Origin: Nonomuraea typhae
GTDB taxonomy: Bacteria; Actinomycetota; Actinomycetes; Streptosporangiales; Streptosporangiaceae
Direction of reading: 5' to 3'
Assembly: GCF_009760925.1 (NCBI RefSeq)
Contig: NZ_VRLV01000017.1
Span: forward strand, 1-64,000
Length of the DNA stretch: 64,000 bases
Shown here piece after piece: positions 52,126 to 60,479 of the stretch. Position 1 is the first letter of the stretch, and each line of letters starts with the position of its first letter. The position numbers were made by a program, and so were the translations under genes. The notes under the pieces were generated by a model. That model was not told the origin of the DNA, ran no database searches, and worked only from the letters and a program-made list of their open reading frames with translations.

Positions 52126-53754
52126 GTGAAGCGGATTGTCGGGATTGTCGCCGCATTGGCGGTGCTGGCCGTGGGAACCGCCGGGACGGAGGGCGCGCTC
52201 GCCGCGCCCGCTCCGGTGCCACAGGCGCACGCGGGCCTCACATGGGGGCCGTGCGAGAAGGAAGCCTCCGCCGACGACGCCCTCGGCGGGGCGAAGGCGG
52301 GCGGGACCGCGCGGGCCGAGGCGCCCGCTCCCGCCGTCGAGTGCGCCATGGTCAGGGTGCCGCTCGACCACCGCGAGCCCATGGGCCAGACCATCAAGAT
52401 CGCCCTCAACCGGGTGAAGGGCAGCGTCTCCCGCGACCACAACCACCTCGGCACCCTCCTGGTGAACCCGGGCGGACCCGGCGCCTCCGGGCGGGAGCTG
52501 ACCAAGTACGTCGCCGCCGCGCTGCCGCCCAAGCTGGCCGCCCGCTACGACATCGTCGGGTTCGACCCGCGCGGCGTCGGCGCCAGCGAGCCCGCGCTGC
52601 GCTGCGTCGACGCGGCCGAGTTCTACAAGCCGCCGCGCGCCGACGCCGTGCCCCGCACCAAGGCCGACGAGCAACTGCTGCTCGACCGCGCCCGCACCTA
52701 CGCCGAGCGGTGCGGCAACCTGTGGGCCTGGATGCTGCCGCACATGAACACCGAGAACGCCGCCCGCGACATCGACCGCATCCGCGCCGAGCTCGGCGAG
52801 CGGCAGATCAGCTACCTCGGCTACTCCTACGGCACCTACCTCGGCGCCGCCTACGCCACGCTCTTCCCCGAGCGGGTCAAGCGCCTGGTGCTCGACAGCA
52901 GCGTGGACCCCAAGGCCGTCTGGTACGAGGCCAACCTGGCCCAGGACCGCTCCTTCGACCGGCGCCACCGCGACTTCCTGACCTGGGCGGCGGAGAACAA
53001 CAAGGTCTACAAGCTCGGCCGGACCGTCAAGCAGACCTCCTTCGCCTGGTACCAGATGCGCTCGCGGCTGCGTGAGCGGCCCGCCGGAGGCGTCGTGGGA
53101 CCGAGCGAGCTCGACGACACCTTCGCCGTCGGCGGCTACACCGACGCGGTCTGGCCCGCCCTGGCCCAGGCGTGGTCCCGGTACGTCCGCAAGGGCGAGG
53201 TGGAGCAACTGGTCAACGCCTACAAGCAGCACGGCGCGCGCGAGGCCGACGACGAGAACGGCTACGCCGTCTACCTGAGCGTGCAGTGCCGTGACGCCGC
53301 CTGGCCGCTGGACTGGGCGGACTGGCGCAAGGACATGACCGAGCTGCACCGCAGGGCGCCGTTCATGACCTGGCCGAACGCCTGGTACAACGCGCCGTGC
53401 GCCTTCTGGTCGGTGCCCGGGGGCACGCCGGTCAAGCTCCAGGGGTCGAGGGACCTGCCGCCGATCCTCATGGTGCAGTCCAAGGGCGACGCGGCCACGC
53501 CGTACGTCGGGAGCCTGAACATGCGCCGCCTGTTCCCGACGTCCCGGATGCTCGTCGAGTCCGGCGGCAACCACGGCGTCTCGCTGGCCGGGAACCGGTG
53601 CGTGGACCGGGCGCTGGCCGACTACCTGACCGACGGCACTTTGCCCCGTCCGGGAGCCGCCTGCCCTGCTTTGCCGTCACCTCGCCCGGCTGCCCGGATG
53701 TCGTCGGGTTTGCCGCAGAGCCACGAAAGGCTCACCGAGGTCATCGGCAGATGA
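52126..53754 (+). CDS. Secreted S33 alpha/beta-hydrolase (tripeptidyl aminopeptidase-like)
   Basis: The 542-residue exported enzyme has a signal peptide (VKRIVGIVAALAVLAVGTAGTEGALA), an oxyanion motif LLVNPGGPGASG and FDPRGVGASEP, the nucleophile Ser in YLGYSYGTYLG, Asp in SKGDAATP and His in SGGNHGVS. This is the Streptomyces SlpD/SlpE and tripeptidyl-aminopeptidase pattern, with a C-terminal TAP-like domain. It would trim peptides outside the cell. GTG start with GGGGGAG about 8 nt upstream. Confidence 0.9.
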   Translation: MKRIVGIVAALAVLAVGTAGTEGALAAPAPVPQAHAGLTWGPCEKEASADDALGGAKAGGTARAEAPAPAVECAMVRVPLDHREPMGQTIKIALNRVKGSVSRDHNHLGTLLVNPGGPGASGRELTKYVAAALPPKLAARYDIVGFDPRGVGASEPALRCVDAAEFYKPPRADAVPRTKADEQLLLDRARTYAERCGNLWAWMLPHMNTENAARDIDRIRAELGERQISYLGYSYGTYLGAAYATLFPERVKRLVLDSSVDPKAVWYEANLAQDRSFDRRHRDFLTWAAENNKVYKLGRTVKQTSFAWYQMRSRLRERPAGGVVGPSELDDTFAVGGYTDAVWPALAQAWSRYVRKGEVEQLVNAYKQHGAREADDENGYAVYLSVQCRDAAWPLDWADWRKDMTELHRRAPFMTWPNAWYNAPCAFWSVPGGTPVKLQGSRDLPPILMVQSKGDAATPYVGSLNMRRLFPTSRMLVESGGNHGVSLAGNRCVDRALADYLTDGTLPRPGAACPALPSPRPAARMSSGLPQSHERLTEVIGR

Positions 53755-53775
53755 GCCATTCGGGGGGCCTTCGCG

Positions 53776-53781
53776 TAGTCT
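53776..53781 (+). promoter_or_regulatory. -10 box of GNAT gene
   Basis: TAGTCT lies 6 nt before the GTG at 53788 (ATG follows at 53791), and no ribosome binding site is present, so the transcript is probably leaderless. Confidence 0.5.
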
Positions 53782-53787
53782 GACCGT

Positions 53788-54633
53788 GTGATGCTGCGTA
53801 CAACGGCGTCGCGCGTGCTCGATGACAGCGATCGCGATGAGGTGCTCGACCTGCTCGACACCGATCCGGTCGCCAACGTCTTCGTCGCCTCCCGGGTGCG
53901 GACCGTCGGGCTCAATCCGGCGCGGCTGGGTGGTCAGATGTGGGGCTTCGGGCCGCGTGGCGGTCTCGTCTCGCTCTGTTACGCCGGGGCCAACCTGGTC
54001 CCGGTGAACGCCGGTCCCGAGGCCGTGCACGCCTTCGCCGACCGCGCCCGCAAGCAGGGGCGCCGGTGCTCGTCGATCGTGGGCCCCCAGGAGGCGGTGT
54101 CGCTGCTGTGGGAACGCCTCGAGCCTCACTGGGGGCGGGCGCGCGCCATCCGCTGGGCGCAGCCGGTCATGGCCACCGCGCAGCGCCCGTCCGTCCCTCC
54201 GGATCCGCTGGTACGGCGGGTCCGCCCGGACCAGTTCGACCGGCTGCTGCCCGCCTGCGTGGCGATGTTCACCGAAGAGGTGGGGGTCTCGCCCAACGTC
54301 GGTGACGGGGGCGCCCTGTACCGCACCCGGGTGGCCGAGCTGATCCGGATCGGGCGCTCCTATGCCCGCATCGACGACGGGCGCGTGGTCTTCAAGGCGG
54401 AGATCGGGGCCGTGACGCCGCAGGCGTGCCAGATCCAGGGCGTCTGGGTGGATCCCCACCTGCGGGGGCGCGGGCACGCGGCGGCCGGGATGGCCGCCGT
54501 GGTGGAGGCCGCGCTGCAGTACTTCGCCCCGGTGGTGACGCTGTACGTGAACGACTTCAACCACACGGCCAGGTCGGTGTACCGGAAGGTCGGTTTCCAC
54601 GAGGTTGACACCTTCATGTCGGTACTTTTCTAG
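53788..54633 (+). CDS. GNAT N-acetyltransferase with DUF4081 domain
   Basis: The 281-residue protein has an N-terminal DUF4081 region (about 5-130) and a C-terminal GNAT domain with the acetyl-CoA loop VDPHLRGRGHAAAGMAAVV and a final NDFNHTARSVYRKVGF. It matches the acetyltransferase gene that normally follows ispG in actinobacteria (Mycobacterium tuberculosis Rv2867c position). Here two unrelated genes are inserted between ispG and it. Substrate unknown. The start is GTG or the adjacent ATG. Confidence 0.88.
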   Translation: MMLRTTASRVLDDSDRDEVLDLLDTDPVANVFVASRVRTVGLNPARLGGQMWGFGPRGGLVSLCYAGANLVPVNAGPEAVHAFADRARKQGRRCSSIVGPQEAVSLLWERLEPHWGRARAIRWAQPVMATAQRPSVPPDPLVRRVRPDQFDRLLPACVAMFTEEVGVSPNVGDGGALYRTRVAELIRIGRSYARIDDGRVVFKAEIGAVTPQACQIQGVWVDPHLRGRGHAAAGMAAVVEAALQYFAPVVTLYVNDFNHTARSVYRKVGFHEVDTFMSVLF

Positions 54634-54635
54634 AC

Positions 54636-55202
54636 ATGCAGGCTTATTTTTGGTTTGACCCGACATGTCCGTATACGTGGCTGACGTCGCGGTGGCTCGT
54701 CGAGGCGGCGGCCGTCCGGCCGATCTCCATCACGTGGCGGCTGCTGAGCCTGTCGGCGCTCAACGAGCACCTGGACGTGGACCCGGAGGGGGACACCGAG
54801 GGCCACCTCTGGCTGCCCGCGCGCGTGTGCGCGGCCGTGGAACTCGCGCACGGCTCCGAAGCGCTGCGCCGGTTCTACGAGCGGCTGCACGAGCTGGACG
54901 ACTGGGACTGGGACTGGGCGAAGGCGTTGGAGGCGGCCGGGCTGCCCGCCGCGCTGGCCGCCGCTGCGGATTCGACCGAGTTCGACGACCATCTGCGCGC
55001 CTCGACCGCCGAGGGCGTGGCCAAGGTGGGCAGCCACGTGGGCACTCCGATCATCGCCGTCGAGAACGGCCCCGCCTGGTTCGGGCCCGTCATCTCCCAG
55101 GTCCCGGCGGGCGAGGCCGCCGGCGCCCTGTGGGACGCCACCGTGGTGGTAGCCGGGACGCCCGGCTTCCACGAGCTCAAGGGCGGCCCGCACGCCCTGT
55201 GA
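54636..55202 (+). CDS. Rv2466c-like mycothiol nitroreductase family protein (CPYT variant)
   Basis: The 188-residue DsbA-fold protein begins MQAYFWFDPTCPYTWLTSRW and keeps many Rv2466c features (LNEHLDVDP, VGTPIIAVENGPAWFGPVISQVP, GEAAGALWDA, FHELK). Rv2466c of M. tuberculosis is a mycothiol-dependent reductase with a CPWC active site. Here the second cysteine is threonine (CPYT), so a one-cysteine mechanism with mycothiol is implied. It starts 2 nt after the GNAT stop and is probably co-transcribed. Confidence 0.85.
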   Translation: MQAYFWFDPTCPYTWLTSRWLVEAAAVRPISITWRLLSLSALNEHLDVDPEGDTEGHLWLPARVCAAVELAHGSEALRRFYERLHELDDWDWDWAKALEAAGLPAALAAAADSTEFDDHLRASTAEGVAKVGSHVGTPIIAVENGPAWFGPVISQVPAGEAAGALWDATVVVAGTPGFHELKGGPHAL

Positions 55203-55248
55203 AGCCCGCGCTCTCAAGGGCGGCCCGCCTGCCCGGTGAAGCCCGCGC

Positions 55249-55884
55249 TCAGCCGGGTTTGCGGGCGTAGTCGTCCAGGCCCCGGCCGAGGAGGGCGAAG
55301 GCGCGCTCGCCGTACCGCCTGACGTCCTCGGCCAGGGCGGGCAGGCGCTCGCCGGCCAGGACGCGGGCGCGGGTGAGGTCGACCATCGCGCGGTGGACGC
55401 CGACGAGCGCCCCTGCGGCCACGCGGGCGGTGACCTCCTCGCCACCCTCGCCGGCGATGGCCGCGGCGAGGTTCACGCTCAGGCGGGTGAACGCCTGCGC
55501 CTCGCGGGCCTGCAGGGAGGCGCTGCCGGAGATCACGCGGTGCAGGGTGCGGGCCCGGGACAGTGCCTCCTCGTCGCCTTGGGCGATGGCGTCCAGGAGT
55601 CCCCCGGCGCCGAGGAGAAAACGGCGGACGGCGGCGATCACGGGTTCCCCGGCCGGGCGCTCCTCGACCGCGGCGACCAGGCGGGCGCCGAACTCGTCCA
55701 GGCCGGAGTAGAAGAGGTCCTCCTTGGTCGCGAAGTAGTTGAAGACCGTCGCTGGGCCCACCTGGGCCTCGCGGGCGATCTCGGTCACCGTCACGCGGTC
55801 GAAGCCCCGCTCGGCGAACAGGCGCCAGGCCGCCTCGGCGATCTGCCGCCGGGTCAGCTCCTTCTTGCGCTCGCGCAGGCCCAC
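55249..55884 (-). CDS. TetR family transcriptional regulator
   Basis: The 211-residue regulator has a TetR helix-turn-helix (TRRQIAEAAWRLFAERGFDRVTVTEIAREAQVGPATVFNYFATKEDLFY, about 11-60). The GTG start has AAGGGG 6 nt upstream. It is divergent from an NTF2-like protein gene, and the perfect 15-bp palindrome at 55905-55919 is the probable operator. Ligand unknown. Confidence 0.88.
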   Translation of the reverse strand: MGLRERKKELTRRQIAEAAWRLFAERGFDRVTVTEIAREAQVGPATVFNYFATKEDLFYSGLDEFGARLVAAVEERPAGEPVIAAVRRFLLGAGGLLDAIAQGDEEALSRARTLHRVISGSASLQAREAQAFTRLSVNLAAAIAGEGGEEVTARVAAGALVGVHRAMVDLTRARVLAGERLPALAEDVRRYGERAFALLGRGLDDYARKPG

Positions 55885-55904
55885 GCTTGCCCCTTGCCTA
55901 AATC

Positions 55905-55919
55905 TTAGAGTTACTCTAA
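55905..55919. promoter_or_regulatory. TetR operator TTAGAGTTACTCTAA
   Basis: A perfect palindrome with 7-bp arms lies in the divergent region between tetR (start 55884) and the NTF2-like gene (start 55958). Its A/T-rich makeup contrasts with the surrounding GC-rich DNA. Confidence 0.75.
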
Positions 55920-55957
55920 ACACATAGTAGCTATAAGTTTAGTCGAGCAGGCAGAAC

Positions 55958-56326
55958 ATGTCCGCAGACGTTCTGGAACTGGTGCACCGCTGGGCCGGCG
56001 CCGAGGCGGCCAACGACCCCGAGGCGCTCGACGGGCTCCTGGCCGACGGCTTCGTCGGCGTCGGGCCCCTCGGGTTCGTGCTCACCCGGGAGCAGTGGCT
56101 GCTCCGCTTCGGCAACGGGCTGGTCAACCGGTCCGTCGCGGTCGAGGAGCCGCAGGTGCACGAGCACGGCCCGGCGGCCGTGGTCGTGGGGGTCGACGCC
56201 CAGGAGACCTCCTTCGGGGGGACCGACAACTCGGGGCGGTTCCGGCTCACGCTCACCGCGGTCCGCCAGGGCGACGGGTGGCGAGTGGCCAGCGTCCACC
56301 TCGGACCGCTGACGGCGCGGCCATGA
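55958..56326 (+). CDS. NTF2/SnoaL-like (DUF4440) protein
   Basis: The 122-residue protein has the cone-shaped NTF2-like fold: N-terminal helix LVHRWAGAEAANDPEALDGLLADGFVGVGP and C-terminal strands RLTLTAVRQGDGWRVASVHLG. Such small proteins act as isomerases, hydratases or ligand-binding domains. It is probably repressed by the divergent TetR, so it may deal with the TetR ligand. Confidence 0.82.
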   Translation: MSADVLELVHRWAGAEAANDPEALDGLLADGFVGVGPLGFVLTREQWLLRFGNGLVNRSVAVEEPQVHEHGPAAVVVGVDAQETSFGGTDNSGRFRLTLTAVRQGDGWRVASVHLGPLTARP

Positions 56327-56415
56327 GGGCGGCGGCGCCGTACATCCTTCGGGGTAAGTGTAAGGGTGTAGGTGGATTCGTTCCGCGGCAGGAGGATTGC
56401 CGGAAGGCGTCTTTC

Positions 56416-56421
56416 TAGGCT
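56416..56421 (+). promoter_or_regulatory. -10 box of acylase gene
   Basis: TAGGCT lies 8 nt before the GTG at 56430 with no ribosome binding site between, suggesting a leaderless start. Confidence 0.45.
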
Positions 56422-56429
56422 TGTTTTCT

Positions 56430-58676
56430 GTGCGAAAAATTACTTGGGGGACGGCGCTGGTGGCGTTGGTTCTCGGCGGAATGTCCGCGCCGGCCGCCGC
56501 CCGTGACGGTGTGCCGCACATCGTGGCCGGCGACGAGGCCGGGCTGGGGCGGGGGATCGGGTACGCCCAGGCCAAGGACCGGCTGTGCGAGCTGGGGATG
56601 ATCTTCCTGGGCGTCCGGGGTGAGCTGGCACGTCATCTCGGGGCGGGGGCAGCGGGGGAGAACCTCGCCTCCGACGTGGCGGCCCGGGATCTCATCGACC
56701 GGGGAGTCGTCGAGAGGATCGTGGCCAAGGCGCCGCCGGTGGGGCCGAGTGCGAAAGTGCGTGCACTGGTTCGCGGTTATGTATCCGGATATAACCGGTA
56801 TCTGGTGGAAGGCGGGACATCGGAATGCGGGGGTGCTAGCTGGCTGGTGCCCATCCGGGAAATCGACATTTATCGGTACATGTACCAAGGGGGCACCGAC
56901 GGCCTGAACCGAGGTCTGGCCGGCATCGTCGCGGCCACGCCCCCGAACCGCCCCGACCAGCCCACAGCCACCCCCGCCCCGCCTCCGGAGCGCGGCAGCA
57001 ACGCCATCGCCACCGGCCCGGAGGCCACCCGGGGCGGCGGCGGGCTCCTGCTGGCCAACCCGCACGTCCCGTGGCGCGGCCCGGCCTCGTTCTGGCAGGC
57101 CAGGCTGACCATCCCCGGCACGATGGACCTCGACGGCGTCCAGATGATCGGCGCGCCCATCACCGCCACCGGCTACACCAGGAACACCGCCTGGACCGGG
57201 ACGGTCGCCTCCACGGTCACCTACTCCCTGTTCGAGCTGAAACTGGTCCCGGGCGACCCGGCCAGTTACCTGGTGGACGGCGAGCCGGAACGCATGACAG
57301 AACGCCGCGTCACGGTGGACGTCCTGGGGACTCCCGTCACCCGCTCGGTCTGGCACACCCGCTACGGCCCGGTCCTGACCTCGATGTCCGTCAACGCCTG
57401 GCTCGGCGGCCAGCAGCGCCAGGACCTCCCCTGGACCACGGAGCGCGCCTACGCCCTGGCCGACGCCAACGCGCAGACCATGCGCGGCCCCAACGCGGTG
57501 GCCGAGTTCGGCACGGCCAGGACCGTCGAGGACATCCGGCGGGCGCTACGCGACCACGGCGGCGCGTCCACCTTCAACGAACTGGCCGTCGACCGCGAGG
57601 GCGGCATCCTGCTGGCCGGATACCAGGGCGTTCCGCACGTCACCGACCAGCACGCCCGGACCTGCAACACCGAGCTGGGCCATGCCCTGTGGGACAGCCA
57701 CCGCCTCCCGGTCCTGGACGGCTCCCGCACCCGCTGCGCCCTGGGCACCGACAAGGACTCCCTGGTCCCCGGCACCTTCGGCAACCACCGCATGCCGGTG
57801 CGCACCGCCAAGGACTACCTCACCAACTCCAACGGCTCCCTGTGGCTGTCGAACAGGGAACGGCCGCTGACCGGCCTGCCCAGGATCTTCGGCGACGAGG
57901 GCCGGGCGCAGACCGCGCGCAGCCGGATGGGCCTGGACCTGATCCGCAAGCGCCTGGACGGCGGTGACGGGTACGGCCCGGCCGGGTTCACCGTCGCCGG
58001 CGCGTGGAACCTGGTGCTGAGCAACCGCTCGATGACGGGCGAACTGGCGGCCGCGGACACGGCGGCCATGTGCCGGTCGTTCCCCGGAGGCAGGGCGAGG
58101 ACCTCGGCCGGCGCCACGGTGGACGTGCGCAGGGCCTGCGCGGCCGTGGCCGCCTGGGATCGCCGCAACGACACCACGAGCCGGGGCGCGCTGTTGTTCG
58201 ACCGCTTTTGGGCACGGGTCACGAAGTCGGGCGTCAACCCGTGGCGCACCCCCTTCGACCCGGCCGACCCGATCGGCACCCCGAACACCCTGGACACGGC
58301 CGACGCCAGGATCCGCACCGCCTTCGCCGACGCCGTCGCCGCCCTGGACAAGGAGGACATCGGCCCGGAGGCGCCGCTGGGCGAGCACCAGTACGTGTTC
58401 CACGACAACCGGCGCATCCCCCTCCACGGCGGCCCAGACACCGCAGGCGTCTACAACCTCCTCCACACCACGAAAAATCCGGAAACGGGGCATCCGGTGG
58501 TCACCGACGGCACCACCTTCCTGATGGCCGTCCGCTTCTCCGGCAAGCGCTGCCCCGAGGTCCGGACGCTGCTGGCCAGCGGCCAATCCGACCGGGACGC
58601 CGGCCAGACCCGCATGTTCTCCGGCAAGCGCTGGCTACCCGGCCGCCTGTGTGACGTGGACCAGGCTCGCCACTAG
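56430..58676 (+). CDS. Secreted penicillin-acylase family Ntn-hydrolase
   Basis: The 748-residue preproenzyme has a signal peptide (residues 1-25, TALVALVLGGMSAPAAA), an alpha chain, and the autocleavage site Gly189-Ser190 in ERGSNAIA. Ser190 would become the N-terminal nucleophile of the beta chain. NPHVPWRGPASFWQA follows, and an Asn in NSNGSLWLSN probably helps the oxyanion site. The layout resembles aculeacin A acylase and N-acyl-homoserine lactone acylases (AhlM, PvdQ) rather than penicillin G acylase. It would deacylate lipid amides or lactones outside the cell. The 3' end overlaps the DUF3037 gene by 42 bp. Confidence 0.88.
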   Translation: MRKITWGTALVALVLGGMSAPAAARDGVPHIVAGDEAGLGRGIGYAQAKDRLCELGMIFLGVRGELARHLGAGAAGENLASDVAARDLIDRGVVERIVAKAPPVGPSAKVRALVRGYVSGYNRYLVEGGTSECGGASWLVPIREIDIYRYMYQGGTDGLNRGLAGIVAATPPNRPDQPTATPAPPPERGSNAIATGPEATRGGGGLLLANPHVPWRGPASFWQARLTIPGTMDLDGVQMIGAPITATGYTRNTAWTGTVASTVTYSLFELKLVPGDPASYLVDGEPERMTERRVTVDVLGTPVTRSVWHTRYGPVLTSMSVNAWLGGQQRQDLPWTTERAYALADANAQTMRGPNAVAEFGTARTVEDIRRALRDHGGASTFNELAVDREGGILLAGYQGVPHVTDQHARTCNTELGHALWDSHRLPVLDGSRTRCALGTDKDSLVPGTFGNHRMPVRTAKDYLTNSNGSLWLSNRERPLTGLPRIFGDEGRAQTARSRMGLDLIRKRLDGGDGYGPAGFTVAGAWNLVLSNRSMTGELAAADTAAMCRSFPGGRARTSAGATVDVRRACAAVAAWDRRNDTTSRGALLFDRFWARVTKSGVNPWRTPFDPADPIGTPNTLDTADARIRTAFADAVAALDKEDIGPEAPLGEHQYVFHDNRRIPLHGGPDTAGVYNLLHTTKNPETGHPVVTDGTTFLMAVRFSGKRCPEVRTLLASGQSDRDAGQTRMFSGKRWLPGRLCDVDQARH

Positions 58677-59027
58677 CCGGTCGAGCTCCGCCTCCGGGTC
58701 GTCGGTCAGCCCGGCGTGCACCGGCCCGGTCTGCACGATCGTGCTCCGGGGCGCGGTCAGCCAGCGGAAGCGGGCGCCCAGCGGCTGCGCGCTCAGCGGC
58801 CCGGACGAGGCGTCGCAGGTCAGCTGGTAGGCGGCCAGCGCCTGGCGGAGCGCGGGCAGGTCGGCGGCCGGATCGAGCGCCCGCAGCCGGGACTCGTCCA
58901 GGTCGACGCGGGCACACAGGAACGAGCGCGGCTGGCAGTACAGCAGCACCCCGACGTTGATCTGCTCGCCGCGCTCGACCCTCGGGATGACCCTGATCAC
59001 CGCGTACTCGTAGGCGTCCCTGCTCAT
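58635..59027 (-). CDS. DUF3037 family protein
   Basis: The 130-residue protein has the DUF3037 start (YEYAVIRVIPRVERGEQINVGVLLYC) and a conserved DESRLRALDPAADLPALRQAL region. DUF3037 genes often sit beside HipA-like kinase genes, as here. The ATG overlaps the kinase stop (ATGA). Function unknown; it may partner or neutralise the kinase. Its 3' end lies inside the convergent acylase gene. Confidence 0.85.
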   Translation of the reverse strand: MSRDAYEYAVIRVIPRVERGEQINVGVLLYCQPRSFLCARVDLDESRLRALDPAADLPALRQALAAYQLTCDASSGPLSAQPLGARFRWLTAPRSTIVQTGPVHAGLTDDPEAELDRLVASLVHVTQAAG

Positions 59028-59836
59028 GACCGGTCCCCTCGCCAGAACGCGCCGACCGAGCCCGGGCCGGTCTTGGGTTTGTGCTCCTGCCGGGTGTGGA
59101 TCAGCCAGTCGCCCGGCCCCTCGGCCCGCCGTACCAGGTGATCGACATAGGCGGCGCGCACCTCGGCGGCCGAGCCGAAGCCCGGCTCGCCGTCCAGCCA
59201 CTCGTCCGGCACCAGCGCGGTCACCTCGCGCAGCAGCTCCGGGGTGATGCGCGGGGCGAGGTCCGCCGCGGCGGCGTCCAGCTCGGTGGCGTGCGCGGCC
59301 AGCACGTGATCGCTCGCGTCGAACGGGCGCCGCGGGTCGGCGCTCTTCCAGTTGTGGTGGAACCACAGGGCGGCGCCGTGGTCGATCAGCCAGACGCCGT
59401 GGTGCCAGACCAGGAGGTTCGGGTTGCGCCAGCTCCGGTCGATGTTGTGGATCAGGCCGTCGAACCACACCACGCGGGAGGCGAAGGCGGGGTCGGGCGG
59501 CCAGGCGAGCGGCTCGAAGCCCAGTGCCCCGGGCAGGAAGTCCACGGCGAGGTTCAGCCCGGCGCTCTTGCGCAGCAGCTCCTGAACCTCCTCGTCGGGC
59601 TCGCGGTCGCCGAACTGCGGGTCGAGGTCGATGAGCTTGAGCTCGGGCGTGCGCAGCCCGAGCCGCCTGGCCAGCTCGGCGCCGATGATCTCGGCCACGA
59701 GCACCCGCCGGCCCTGCCCGGCCTCGCGGAACTTCACGGCGTAGGTGCCGAGGTCGTCGGCCTCGACCACGCCGGGCAGCGACCCGCCCTCCCTCAACGG
59801 CGTCACGTATCGGGTCGCCGCCACTCTCTCCAGCAC
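59024..59836 (-). CDS. HipA-like kinase
   Basis: The 270-residue protein is a compact HipA/PI4-kinase-like fold. TYAVKFREAGQGRRVLVAEIIGAELARRLGL holds the ATP-binding Lys and conserved Glu. HNIDRSWRNPNLLVW is the catalytic loop with Asp and Asn. WLIDHGAALWF carries the metal-binding Asp. All key residues appear intact. It lacks the N-terminal part of Escherichia coli HipA. It is coupled to a DUF3037 gene, and no HipB-like DNA-binding antitoxin is nearby, so this is not a standard hipBA system. Confidence 0.85.
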   Translation of the reverse strand: MLERVAATRYVTPLREGGSLPGVVEADDLGTYAVKFREAGQGRRVLVAEIIGAELARRLGLRTPELKLIDLDPQFGDREPDEEVQELLRKSAGLNLAVDFLPGALGFEPLAWPPDPAFASRVVWFDGLIHNIDRSWRNPNLLVWHHGVWLIDHGAALWFHHNWKSADPRRPFDASDHVLAAHATELDAAAADLAPRITPELLREVTALVPDEWLDGEPGFGSAAEVRAAYVDHLVRRAEGPGDWLIHTRQEHKPKTGPGSVGAFWRGDRS

Positions 59837-59846
59837 GCCCCCGAGC

Positions 59847-60416
59847 CTATCTTTCCCCGGTACGGCTCCCGCCCGGCTCCTGGTCGTTCAGCAGCTCGGA
59901 CAGGGCCAGCTCGACCATGGCGCCGGTCTCCCCGTCCACGATGCCGAGCCGGCGCAGGGCGGCCCGGCCCAGATAGCCGGCGTATCCGGCCAAGACCCGG
60001 TTGCCCGCCTCCTCGGCGCCGATGATCTCGGCCACGGTCTGGGTCATGAAGGCCAGGCGGCGTTCGTTGACCCGGCGGGCGACCTCGGCGATGGCCGGGT
60101 CGTCGGCCTCGCTGATCAGCCGGAAGGAGACGGCGGCCTCCGTCTCGTCGGAGAAGGCCAGCTCCAGCAGCGTGCGCAGGCGCTCGCGCGGGCAAGCGAT
60201 CTCCTCCAGGTGCCGGATGACCGCCTCGGTGTCGCGTTCCCAGAAGGCCAGGGCCGCTTCCACGAGGGCTTGGCGGTTGGCGAAATGCCAGTAGAAGCTG
60301 CCCTTCGAGACGCCGAGCCGTACCGCCACCGGTTCCACCGCGACGGCGGCCAGGCCGCCTTCCGCGAGGGCCGCCAGCGCGGCCCGCGCCCAGTCGTCCG
60401 CGTTCAACCTACCCAC
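59847..60416 (-). CDS. TetR family transcriptional regulator
   Basis: The 189-residue regulator has a TetR helix-turn-helix (DWARAALAALAEGGLAAVAVEPVAVRLGVSKGSFYWHFANRQALVEA) and a C-terminal domain seen in YsiA-like regulators. GTG 60416 is chosen because ATG 60455 would put the start inside the palindromic operators. It is divergent from two SRPBCC genes and probably represses them and itself through the CGTAT-type operators at 60431-60469. Confidence 0.85.
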   Translation of the reverse strand: MGRLNADDWARAALAALAEGGLAAVAVEPVAVRLGVSKGSFYWHFANRQALVEAALAFWERDTEAVIRHLEEIACPRERLRTLLELAFSDETEAAVSFRLISEADDPAIAEVARRVNERRLAFMTQTVAEIIGAEEAGNRVLAGYAGYLGRAALRRLGIVDGETGAMVELALSELLNDQEPGGSRTGER

Positions 60417-60430
60417 CCCGACAGCCTGCC

Positions 60431-60469
60431 ATACGGTGTCGTATAGTCGAACCATACGCAACCGTATGG
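60431..60469. promoter_or_regulatory. Double operator ATACG-N4-CGTAT in tetR/SRPBCC divergent promoter
   Basis: ATACGGTGTCGTAT (60431-60444) and CCATACGCAACCGTATGG (60452-60469) are two palindromes with the same ATACG/CGTAT half-sites, centred 23 bp apart. The second overlaps the ribosome binding site (GGAGG, 60468-60472) of the SRPBCC gene. Confidence 0.75.
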
Positions 60470-60479
60470 AGGTGGCGAC

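Noticed and set aside
58635..59836. Classic hipBA toxin-antitoxin locus
   Set aside because: There is no HipB-like helix-turn-helix gene; the partner is DUF3037 and the kinase lacks the N-terminal region of E. coli HipA.
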